Shown piece by piece: positions 51,254 through 58,863 of a stretch of DNA of 64,000 nt (positions are counted from its first letter, which is position 1; each line of letters opens with the position of its first letter). The DNA comes from Streptomyces sp. SAJ15 (GTDB taxonomy: Bacteria > Actinomycetota > Actinomycetes > Streptomycetales > Streptomycetaceae). The stretch lies in assembly GCF_007595705.1 (NCBI RefSeq), contig NZ_NISY01000010.1, positions 150,035-214,034 of the forward strand, given 5' to 3'. Position numbers and translations under genes: made by a program. Below the pieces are notes generated by a model. The model did not search any database. It worked only from the letters and a program-made list of their open reading frames with translations, and had not been told where the DNA came from.

Positions 51254-51417
51254 TTCCTGTCACCCCCTCGCTGCCACTATTAGCGGGGTGCCGCTCATTT
51301 GATGCCGTTCCGCGTTCCTACCGCAATCTGACGGGGTGTCGATGGGTGAGCGGTCGTTGTCGTACCGCAACATCCGTCACAGGGGTCACGGTCAGGCCGT
51401 CGGGCAGAATCGGGCCC

Positions 51418-52062
51418 ATGACGAGCCCGGACGACTCCGATCACTCCGCCCCCGACGAGGCCCCGTACGCCGACCGCGTCTTCCGCTCCTCGGGCGGCAT
51501 CGCGGGCGGGGTGCTGCTGCTGGCGCTGAGCGCCTGGCTCGGCGGCGACGCGGTGGTCCAGGGCGAGGGGCGCGCCCCCTGGCTGGCGCTGGCCGGACTG
51601 CTCTTCGCGGTCCCGCTGATCGTCGCCTTCACCCTGCGCCCGGCCGTCTTCGCGGGCCGCGACCGGCTCCGGATCCGCAACCCCTTCCGCACGATCACCC
51701 TGCCCTGGGCCTCGGTGGAGGGGGTCCGCTCCGGCTACTCCAGCGAGGTGCTGGCGGGCGGCGCGAAGTACCAGCTGTGGGCGATCCCGGTCTCGCTGCG
51801 CCAGCGCAAGCGGGCCGCCCGCCAGCAGAGCCGCGCCGCGGCGGAGGACCCCACGGGCCGTACCACCGCCCAGCACGACCTGGGCAACGGCGATCTGCGA
51901 GCCCCCTCCGACCAGGCCATCGCCGACCTCCGCGAGCTCGCCGACACCCAGGCCACCCACCCGGAGGCCCAGGGCGAGCCCGAGGTCCGCTGGGCCTACG
52001 AGGTCCTGGGCCCCGCGGGCGCGGGGATCGTGGTGCTGGCGGTCCTGCTGGCCATGGGCTGA
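51418..52062 (+). CDS. PH-domain membrane protein (bPH_6 type)
   Basis: 214 residues from ATG 51418. Two hydrophobic helices (about 27-45, 53-75), then a bacterial PH-like beta domain (VFAGRDRLRIRNPFRTITLPWASVEGVRSGYSSEVL, YQLWAIPVSLRQRKR) and a C-terminal transmembrane segment (AGAGIVVLAVLLAMG). Function unknown. Convergent with the mannosyltransferase-like gene. Confidence 0.88.
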   Translation: MTSPDDSDHSAPDEAPYADRVFRSSGGIAGGVLLLALSAWLGGDAVVQGEGRAPWLALAGLLFAVPLIVAFTLRPAVFAGRDRLRIRNPFRTITLPWASVEGVRSGYSSEVLAGGAKYQLWAIPVSLRQRKRAARQQSRAAAEDPTGRTTAQHDLGNGDLRAPSDQAIADLRELADTQATHPEAQGEPEVRWAYEVLGPAGAGIVVLAVLLAMG

Positions 52063-52102
52063 CGGCCGGCGCTACGGCGAGCTGACGGCCGGCGCTACGG
52101 CG
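52058..52102. repeat. 22-bp direct repeat at the end of two convergent genes
   Basis: GCTGACGGCCGGCGCTACGG and two following bases occur at 52058-52079 and 52081-52102; the first copy holds the stop of the PH-domain gene and the second the stop of the convergent gene. A recent tandem duplication of the gene junction explains it. Confidence 0.8.
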
Positions 52103-53318
52103 CGCTCGGCCAGACCAGGGCCATGTAGGCGCCGAAGTACGCCGAGGAGAGGGCGGCCGTGCCCAGGAGGATGGTTCGGGTGCGGGGGGCGGCGGTGGTG
52201 AGGGCGGTGGCGATGGGGAGGAGGAGGGGGAAGCCGGGGAGGAGGAAGCGGGCGCGGGGGAAGTAGACGCCGCCGCTGCCGAGGACGATGAGGAGGAGGA
52301 CGCCGGTGAAGACGAGGAGGGGAAGCGGCTGGCGTTGGGTGAGGGAGACGAGGAAGAGGGCGGTGGAGGCGATGATGACGGTGGAGACGACGACGAGGAA
52401 CATCTGCGGGCGCGGCTGGTAGGCGAGGATGGTGCGCAGTTCGCGGAGGGTGTCCGCGCCGCCGTCCCACTCGTTGGTCCAGGTCCGCTGCACCGCGAAG
52501 TAGCCGTCCCAGCGGCCCAGGCGTACGCCGACCCAGCCGATGTAGCCCAGCCAGCCCAGTGGCGCCAGCGCCGCGCCCAGCAGGACGCGCCCGGGGGCCG
52601 GAGCGCGTTCCTTCGCCCGTGGCCCGTCTCTGCGCCGCCGCCACAGCGTCAGCGCCGCCGTCGTCAGGACGGCCGCCGCCACCGCGATGCCCGTGGGGCG
52701 GGTGAGGCCGGCCAGCAGGGAGAGGGTGCCGGCCCAGAGCCAGCGTTCGGTGAGGACGGCGTAGAGGGACCAGGCGGCCAGGGCGGTGAAGAGGGACTCG
52801 GTGTAGCCCATGGACTGGACGAGGGCGACCGGGGTGGCGCCCCACAGGACCGTCAGCAGGACGCCGGTGCGGCGGCCGTAGAGGCGGTCGCCCACGGCGA
52901 AGACGCCCCAGGCGGCGATCATCGAGGCGCCCAGCGAGAGCAGCAGGCCCACGGAGGCGCGGGAGCCCGGCGTCACTCCCGCGACCGCCTTGACCAGCAC
53001 CGGGTAGAGCGGGAAGAACGCCAGGTTGCAGCTGTCACGGGCGCCGGTGAGGACGTGGTCGTAGCCGTGGTCGGCGATGCGCAGGTACCACTTGGAGTCC
53101 CACTTGTCGGCCAGCTGGGGCCAGAGGCCGTGCCCCTTGAGGTGCGCCCACTTGGCGAGGACGACGATGCCCAGCAGCCGTACGGCGGCGTAGCCGAGCA
53201 GGGCGGGGGCGGCGTGGCGCAGGGCGCGGCGGAGCGGGGCGGTTCTTCGGGGACGGGGCGGCGGCACGGTGGTCACCTGCGGCGCCGGTGAGGCCGCGGG
53301 GGAGGCGTACGGGGCCAA
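52095..53318 (-). CDS. GT-C type glycosyltransferase, mannosyltransferase-like integral membrane protein
   Basis: 407 residues with about ten transmembrane segments. The motif WDSKWYLRIADHGY with the following NLAFFPLYPVL is that of the PIG-V-like / DUF mannosyltransferase family, where an Asp in the first loop binds the lipid-linked sugar. Likely uses a polyprenyl-phosphate sugar to modify lipids or proteins outside the membrane. Basic, Pro-rich N-terminus of about 35 residues. Confidence 0.85.
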   Translation of the reverse strand: MAPYASPAASPAPQVTTVPPPRPRRTAPLRRALRHAAPALLGYAAVRLLGIVVLAKWAHLKGHGLWPQLADKWDSKWYLRIADHGYDHVLTGARDSCNLAFFPLYPVLVKAVAGVTPGSRASVGLLLSLGASMIAAWGVFAVGDRLYGRRTGVLLTVLWGATPVALVQSMGYTESLFTALAAWSLYAVLTERWLWAGTLSLLAGLTRPTGIAVAAAVLTTAALTLWRRRRDGPRAKERAPAPGRVLLGAALAPLGWLGYIGWVGVRLGRWDGYFAVQRTWTNEWDGGADTLRELRTILAYQPRPQMFLVVVSTVIIASTALFLVSLTQRQPLPLLVFTGVLLLIVLGSGGVYFPRARFLLPGFPLLLPIATALTTAAPRTRTILLGTAALSSAYFGAYMALVWPSAP

Positions 53319-53616
53319 GGCGCGCCTCCTGGGGCCGGGGAGTTGAGCGGGGGACCTGGCCCCAGGGTCTCCCGTCCCGCGGACCCCGGCCCGGGAGGCT
53401 GCGACAGGTGCAGTACGGGATCCACCCGTACGGGCGGTCCGGCCCGATGCGCCGTGGCGGACTCCGGCCCGATGTGCTGTGGCGGCCTCCGGTCCGGCCG
53501 ACCCCGGTCCTCGCCCGGGGCGCGCCCGCGATCCTCGGGCGGGCCGCCGTGCCCGCGCCGCATGGCGAAGGGCGCGGTCCGGAGGTACCGGACCGGGCCC
53601 TTCCGGCGTCGCGTCG
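53319..53616. other. Intergenic region with repeats and a terminator
   Basis: 298 bp between two leftward genes. Contains the 25-bp unit twice (53438-53487, TCCGGCCCGATG... each) and a hairpin at 53567-53603. No gene supported. Confidence 0.5.
53567..53603 (-). terminator. Hairpin terminator after the phosphomutase gene
   Basis: GAAGGGCGCGGTCCGG (53567-53582) and CCGGACCGGGCCCTTC (53588-53603), 14 of 16 pairs, 5-nt loop, immediately downstream of the leftward phosphomutase gene. Confidence 0.6.
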
Positions 53617-55296
53617 TCAGATGCCCGCGGCGCTCGCCAGGTCCGTCTTCAGGGCCGAGAGGACGGTTTCGGCCTCGGCATGGGCGGCGGCCAGGGCGTC
53701 GGTCGAGGCCACCTCGACCACGGCCTCCAGGTAGCACTTGAGCTTGGGCTCGGTGCCGCTGGGGCGGACGATCACGCGGGCGGAGCGGACGCCCCGCTCG
53801 GGCGAGCCCGTGAGGTGGTAGCGGAGGCCGTCCGTGGGCGGCAGGGCCGCGCTGCCCCGGGACAGGTCCTCGGCGCTCGCCACCGCCAGCCCCGCCAGCT
53901 CGGTCGGGGGCTGCTCGCGCAGCCGGCGCATGGCGGAGGCGATCAGGGAGAGGTCCTGGACCCGCACCGAGAGCTGGTCGGTGGCGTGCAGACCGTGCTC
54001 GACGGCGAGGTCGTCGAGGAGGTCGGTCAGGGTGCGGCCCTCGGCCTTGAGGCCGGCGGCCAGTTCGGCGACGAGCAGGGCGGCGGTGATGCCGTCCTTG
54101 TCGCGGACGCCGCCCGGGTCGACGCAGTAGCCCAGCGCCTCCTCGTAGGCGTAGGCCAGGCCGTCGACCCGCGCCAGCCACTTGAAGCCGGTCAGGGTCT
54201 CCTCGTACGGGGCGCCCGCCGCGCCCGCGATGCGGGAGAGCAGCGAGGAGGAGACGATCGTGGTCGTGAACGTACCGCCCTCTCCGTCGCGGGCGGCGCC
54301 CTTGCGGACCAGGTGGGCGGCGAGCAGCGCGCCCACCTCGTCGCCGCGCAGCATGCGCCAGCCGCCCTCGACGGCGGCGTCCGGCACGGCCACCGCGCAG
54401 CGGTCCGCGTCCGGGTCGTTGGCGATCACGATGTCCGGGTTCGCCTCGCGGGCCGTGGCGAAGGCCAGGTCCATCGCGCCCGGCTCCTCCGGGTTGGGGA
54501 ACGCGACGGTGGGGAAGTCGGGGTCCGGCTCGGCCTGCGCGGCCACCACGGTCGGCGCGGGGAAGCCGGCGCGGGCGAAGGCGGCGGTGAGGGTGGTCCG
54601 GCCGACGCCGTGCATCGGGGTGTAGACGACCCGTACGTCGCGCGGGGAGCCCTCGCTGAGCACCGCGTCGGTGCGGGCCAGATAGGCGGCCACGACGTCG
54701 TCGCCGAGCGTCTCCCACCCCGCGTCCGGACGCGGCACGTCGGCGAGCGAGGCGACGGCGGCGATCTCGGCGGCGATCTCACCGTCGGCCGGCGGCACGA
54801 TCTGCGAGCCGTCGCCCAGGTAGACCTTGTAGCCGTTGTCGCGGGGCGGGTTGTGGCTGGCGGTGACCTCGACGCCGGCCACCGCGCCCAGGTGCCGGAT
54901 GGCGAAGGCCAGGACCGGGGTGGGCAGCGGCTGGGGCAGCAGCGCGGCGCGCAGGCCGGCGCCGACCATCACGGCGGCGGTGTCCCGGGCGAAGTCGGCG
55001 CTCTTGTGGCGGGCGTCGTAGCCGATGACGACCAGGCCGCCGGCGTGGCCCTGCTTGCGGAGGTAACCGGCGAGGCCGGCCGCGGCCCGGATGACCACGG
55101 AGCGGTTCATCCGCATCGGGCCGGCGCCGAGTTCGCCGCGGAGCCCGGCGGTGCCGAACTGGAGGGTGCCCGCGAAGCGCACCGAGAGTTCGTCGACGTC
55201 CCCGGCCGCGATCAGCTTGCCCAGCTCGTCGCGGGTGTCGGGGTCGGGGTCCTCGGCCAGCCAGGCTTGGGCGCGGGCGATGAGTTCGGACTCCAC
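53617..55296 (-). CDS. Phosphohexomutase-family enzyme, probable phosphopentomutase role
   Basis: 559 residues, alpha-D-phosphohexomutase family. Phosphoserine loop TASHNPPRDNGYKVYLGDGS, metal site NDPDADRCAV, sugar loop YEEALGYCVDP and phosphate loop VRPSGTEPKLKCYLE. The family includes phosphoglucomutase, phosphomannomutase and PGM2-like phosphopentomutases. Position next to nucleoside phosphorylase, and the absence of deoB in the window, suggest conversion of (deoxy)ribose-1-phosphate to the 5-phosphate. The alternative, a phosphomannomutase, cannot be excluded from sequence. Confidence 0.85.
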   Translation of the reverse strand: MESELIARAQAWLAEDPDPDTRDELGKLIAAGDVDELSVRFAGTLQFGTAGLRGELGAGPMRMNRSVVIRAAAGLAGYLRKQGHAGGLVVIGYDARHKSADFARDTAAVMVGAGLRAALLPQPLPTPVLAFAIRHLGAVAGVEVTASHNPPRDNGYKVYLGDGSQIVPPADGEIAAEIAAVASLADVPRPDAGWETLGDDVVAAYLARTDAVLSEGSPRDVRVVYTPMHGVGRTTLTAAFARAGFPAPTVVAAQAEPDPDFPTVAFPNPEEPGAMDLAFATAREANPDIVIANDPDADRCAVAVPDAAVEGGWRMLRGDEVGALLAAHLVRKGAARDGEGGTFTTTIVSSSLLSRIAGAAGAPYEETLTGFKWLARVDGLAYAYEEALGYCVDPGGVRDKDGITAALLVAELAAGLKAEGRTLTDLLDDLAVEHGLHATDQLSVRVQDLSLIASAMRRLREQPPTELAGLAVASAEDLSRGSAALPPTDGLRYHLTGSPERGVRSARVIVRPSGTEPKLKCYLEAVVEVASTDALAAAHAEAETVLSALKTDLASAAGI

Positions 55297-55574
55297 GGGG
55301 CTCCTCCGGAGGGTCGGCGATACGGGTGCGGTGCGTGCACGGGTCGGGGTGCGGCGGGCGGTGGGCCCGGCGCCCGGAGCGGATGTCCCTCACTCATACG
55401 GTGCCCCAGGCGTGCGCCCGCCGCCCGGCGGCCGGAACAGAAGCCCACCGCCGAATCCCCTGACCCGATACATGCTCTGGGTCAAGCGATTCCGCGATGG
55501 GCTGCCGGTGCCGGGCTGGGCGTGGGATCAGATCCGGTCGGAACGGTCCTCGGGATCCGGATCCGGGGTGGCCG
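55297..55574. other. Intergenic region between phosphomutase and nucleoside phosphorylase
   Basis: 278 bp with an inverted repeat TGACCC/GGGTCA about 12 nt apart (around 55460-55484). No gene or operator copy seen. Confidence 0.4.
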
Positions 55575-56396
55575 TCAGATGCGGTCCAGGACCTGGGCCA
55601 GCAGGGTCCCCATGCGGGCGGCGGAGTCGCGCCCGGCCTGGAGGACCTCCTCGTGGTTGAGCGGCTCGCCGGTCATGCCGGCGGCGAGGTTGGTGACCAG
55701 GGAGATGCCGAGCACCTCCGCACCGGCCTCGCGGGCCGCGATGGCCTCGAGGGTGGTGGACATGCCGACCAGGTCCGCGCCGAGGGTGCGGGCCATGTGG
55801 ATCTCGGCCGGGGTCTCGTAGTGCGGGCCGGGGAACTGGAGGTAGACGCCCTCCTCCAGCGACGGGTCGACCTCGTGGCACAGCTGGCGCAGCCGCGACG
55901 AGTACAGGTCGGTGAGGTCCACGAAGTTGGCGCCCACGATCGGCGAGGTGGCCGTCATGTTGATGTGGTCGCTGATCAGCACCGGCTGGCCGGGGCGCAT
56001 GCCCTCGCGCAGGCCACCGCAGCCGTTGGTCAGGACGACGGTCTTGCACCCGGCGGCGACGGCGGTCCGCACGCCGTGCGCGACGGAGGCGACGCCGCGG
56101 CCCTCGTAGAAGTGGGTGCGGCCCAGGAAGACCAGCACGCGCTTGTCATTGATCTTGTACGAGCGGATGGTGCCCGCGTGGCCGGCGACGGCCGGCGGCG
56201 GGAAGCCGGGGAGCTCGGTGACCGGGAACTCGTGCTCCGGCGCCCCGAGGGCGTCGGTGGCGGGGACCCAGCCGGAGCCCATGACCAGGGCGACGTCGTG
56301 GGTCTCGGCACCGGTGAGCTCGCGCAGTCGCGCGGCGGCGGCGTCGGCGGCGGCGTACGGGTCGCCCTGGATGTCCGAAGTAACTGAAGCGTTCAC
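55575..56396 (-). CDS. Purine nucleoside phosphorylase, trimeric class
   Basis: 273 residues from GTG 56396, selected because the alternative at 56477 would run over the operator palindrome. Low-molecular-mass class motifs: VMGSGW, HAGTI, HFYEGRG, TNGCGG, H.NMT, EAIAAREAGAEVLGISLVTNLAAG. The Asn in the last motif marks the trimeric class specific for 6-oxopurines (inosine, guanosine), in agreement with add acting first on adenosine. Products: base and (deoxy)ribose-1-phosphate. Operator copy E is 24 bp upstream. Confidence 0.94.
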   Translation of the reverse strand: MNASVTSDIQGDPYAAADAAAARLRELTGAETHDVALVMGSGWVPATDALGAPEHEFPVTELPGFPPPAVAGHAGTIRSYKINDKRVLVFLGRTHFYEGRGVASVAHGVRTAVAAGCKTVVLTNGCGGLREGMRPGQPVLISDHINMTATSPIVGANFVDLTDLYSSRLRQLCHEVDPSLEEGVYLQFPGPHYETPAEIHMARTLGADLVGMSTTLEAIAAREAGAEVLGISLVTNLAAGMTGEPLNHEEVLQAGRDSAARMGTLLAQVLDRI

Positions 56397-56420
56397 GCGG
56401 ACGAGCGTAACCGCTAATCT

Positions 56421-56434
56421 CCTACGCGCGTAGA
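56421..56434. promoter_or_regulatory. Nucleoside-regulon operator, copy E (purine nucleoside phosphorylase)
   Basis: CCTACGCGCGTAGA, 13 of 14 positions of the shared palindrome, 24 bp before the GTG start on the minus strand. Confidence 0.75.
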
Positions 56435-56601
56435 CCTTCGTTGAAGCAGTGCCCGGATCGTTGTCTTTATCACGCACGCCCGGTGACCGGGCGCCCGCCC
56501 CGCGCGCAAGGCGTAGGCGGGCGTGTGCGGACGGCCCTGACGAGGCCCGGCGCGCCCGGCGCGGCCGACGGCGTGGCGTGGCGCGCTCTCGACGGACGGC
56601 C

Positions 56602-57039
56602 TCAGCAGGGGCGCTTGCGCAGCTCCATCACATAGTCGTGCGGCGCGCCCGCCGACTCCGCCGCGTCGGCGATCTCCCCCAGATAGCGGGCGGACGGCAG
56701 CCCGCCCTCGTAGCCGTTGAGCACGTACACCCAGGCGGCCTCGTCGCCCTCCAGCGTGTGCGCCCGGACCCGCATCCGCCGGTAGATGTCGAGGCCGACG
56801 CCCTCCCAGCGGTCCATGGACTCCTCGTCCATCGGGGCGATGTCGTACAGCGCGACGAACACCTGGGAGCGGGGCGCCTCGACGATGGTGGCGAGCGCGC
56901 CCTCCCACCCCATCTGTTCTCCGCCGAAGGTGAGCCGCCAGCCGGTGATCCATCCCGTGCCGCGCAGCGGTGAGTGCGGTGCGCGGCGGGACATCAGCCG
57001 CGCGTCGAGGTTGCCGGCGTACGCGGCGTAGAGCGACAT
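56602..57039 (-). CDS. Gamma-glutamylcyclotransferase-like protein
   Basis: 145 residues from ATG 57039, which puts MSLYAAYAGNLD at the start as usual for the GGCT fold (BtrG/ AIG2-like: the YGxN-type substrate loop is YAGNLD here). GWRLTFGGEQMGWEGALATI, EESMDRWEGVG and YVLNGYEGG complete the fold. Such enzymes release pyroglutamate from gamma-glutamyl amines or peptides. Upstream in-frame extension lacks homology. Divergent from lpdA. Confidence 0.85.
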   Translation of the reverse strand: MSLYAAYAGNLDARLMSRRAPHSPLRGTGWITGWRLTFGGEQMGWEGALATIVEAPRSQVFVALYDIAPMDEESMDRWEGVGLDIYRRMRVRAHTLEGDEAAWVYVLNGYEGGLPSARYLGEIADAAESAGAPHDYVMELRKRPC

Positions 57040-57109
57040 GGTTCCGAGGGTACGGGAGTGGAGCGGAATGGCAGGTGGGGTGGCAGGCTCGTAGTGCGAT
57101 TCGCATGGA

Positions 57110-57141
57110 ATACGGACATCCGATCGCCGGATGACTCGTAT
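57110..57141. promoter_or_regulatory. Nested inverted repeat between the cyclotransferase and lpdA genes
   Basis: ATACG-GA-CATCCG, 5-nt centre, CGGATG-ACT-CGTAT: two paired arm sets in the 230-bp divergent region, flanked by the direct repeat TTCGCATG (57101 and about 57146). May be a regulator site for one or both genes. Confidence 0.5.
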
Positions 57142-57269
57142 GTCGGTTCGCATGACACATGTACCGGTGGTCCCCGTGGCGGCCGGTGGAGGAACCTACG
57201 GAGCGCTACGCGGAGCCACGCAGGGCTACCGCCAACCCCGAGCGGAGCGGTGTTGATGGGTGCGGGACA

Positions 57270-58718
57270 ATGGAGTACGTGACTCGGATCGTGATCATCG
57301 GTGGCGGACCCGGCGGCTATGAGGCGGCGCTGGTCGGCGCCCAGCTCGGCGCGGAGGTGACCGTCGTCGACTGCGACGGTCTGGGCGGGGCGTCGGTGCT
57401 CACCGACTGCGTGCCCTCGAAGACGTTGATCGCCACGGCCGAGGTCATGACGACCTTCGACTCTTCGTACGAGGAGTTGGGGATCATCGTCGCCGATGAC
57501 ACCCCGCCGATGGAGCAGGCGGCCCGCGTGGTCGGCGTGGACCTGGGCAAGGTGAACCGACGAGTCAAGCGCCTCGCGCTCGCCCAGTCGCATGACATCA
57601 CCGCCTCGGTCACCCGCGCGGGCGCGCGGGTGATGCGCGGCCGCGGGCGGCTGGTGCCGACCCAGTCCCCGGACGGCACCCGAGAGGTGATCGTCCAGGC
57701 GGCGGACGGCCGGGAGGAGACGCTGACCGCCGACGCGGTGCTGATCGCCACCGGGGCCCATCCGCGGGAGATCCCGGACGCGCTGCCGGACGGGGAGCGC
57801 ATCCTCAACTGGACCCAGGTCTACGACCTCGACGAGCTGCCCGAAGAGCTGATCGTGGTTGGCTCGGGTGTGACCGGTGCCGAGTTCGCCGGCGCGTACC
57901 AGGCGCTCGGCTCCAAGGTCACCCTGGTCTCCAGCCGGGACCGGGTGCTGCCGGGCGAGGACCCGGACGCGGCCGCCGTGCTGGAGGACGTGTTCCGCCG
58001 CCGCGGCATGAACGTGATGTCCCGGTCGCGGGCGCAGGCCGCCAAGCGGGTGGGCGACCGGGTGGAGGTGACCCTGGCCGACGGTCGGGTGATCACCGGC
58101 ACCCACTGTCTGATGGCGGTCGGCTCCATCCCCAACAGCTCCGGCATCGGCCTGGAGGAGGCCGGGGTCCGGCTGAAGGAGTCCGGGCACATCTGGACCG
58201 ACAAGGTCTCCCGCACCAGCGCGCCGGGCGTGTACGCGGCGGGCGACTGCACCGGCGTCCTGGCGCTGGCCTCGGTGGCCGCGATGCAGGGCCGGATCGC
58301 GATGTACCACTTCCTCGGCGAGACGGTCAGCCCGCTGGACCTGAAGACCGTGTCGGCCAACGTGTTCACCGACCCCGAGATCGCCACGGTCGGCTACTCC
58401 CAGGCGGACGTCGACGGCGGGGTCATCGACGCCCGGGTGGTGAAGCTGCCGCTGCTGCGCAACCCGCGCGCCAAGATGCAGGGCATCCGGGACGGCTTCG
58501 TGAAGATCTTCTGCCGTCCGGGCACCGGGATCGTCGTGGGCGGCGTGGTGGTCTCGCCGCGCGCCAGCGAGCTGATCCACCCGATCTCGATCGCGGTGGA
58601 CAACAATCTGACGGTCGAGCAGATAGCCAAGGCCTTCACGGTCTACCCCTCGCTGTCCGGGTCGATCGCCGAGGTCGCCCGGCAGCTGCACACGCGGAAG
58701 ACGCAGAGCCAGCTGTGA
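57270..58718 (+). CDS. lpdA: LpdA-type NAD(P)H:quinone oxidoreductase (flavoprotein disulfide reductase family)
   Basis: 482 residues from ATG 57270. FAD site IIGGGPGGYEAAL, NAD site VVGSGVTGAEFAGAYQALG, second FAD site AAGDCTG and dimer domain ending FTVYPSLSGSIAEV. The redox CxxxxC of true lipoamide dehydrogenases is broken: the loop reads GGASVLTDCVPSK with only the second Cys. This is the hallmark of actinobacterial LpdA, which reduces quinones with NAD(P)H, so it is not a component of pyruvate dehydrogenase. Confidence 0.93.
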   Translation: MEYVTRIVIIGGGPGGYEAALVGAQLGAEVTVVDCDGLGGASVLTDCVPSKTLIATAEVMTTFDSSYEELGIIVADDTPPMEQAARVVGVDLGKVNRRVKRLALAQSHDITASVTRAGARVMRGRGRLVPTQSPDGTREVIVQAADGREETLTADAVLIATGAHPREIPDALPDGERILNWTQVYDLDELPEELIVVGSGVTGAEFAGAYQALGSKVTLVSSRDRVLPGEDPDAAAVLEDVFRRRGMNVMSRSRAQAAKRVGDRVEVTLADGRVITGTHCLMAVGSIPNSSGIGLEEAGVRLKESGHIWTDKVSRTSAPGVYAAGDCTGVLALASVAAMQGRIAMYHFLGETVSPLDLKTVSANVFTDPEIATVGYSQADVDGGVIDARVVKLPLLRNPRAKMQGIRDGFVKIFCRPGTGIVVGGVVVSPRASELIHPISIAVDNNLTVEQIAKAFTVYPSLSGSIAEVARQLHTRKTQSQL

Positions 58719-58863
58719 CGCGGCGGCCCGCCGGCGCGCGTTCGCCGGCGGGCGTCGTTCGAGGTCGCGCCCCATACCATCTCGAAGGCTCGACAGCGAA
58801 CAACTTCTGCTAATTGGTGCAAGCTGCTGAAACCAGACGGTCGTTGGCGTTACTGTCAGTTTC

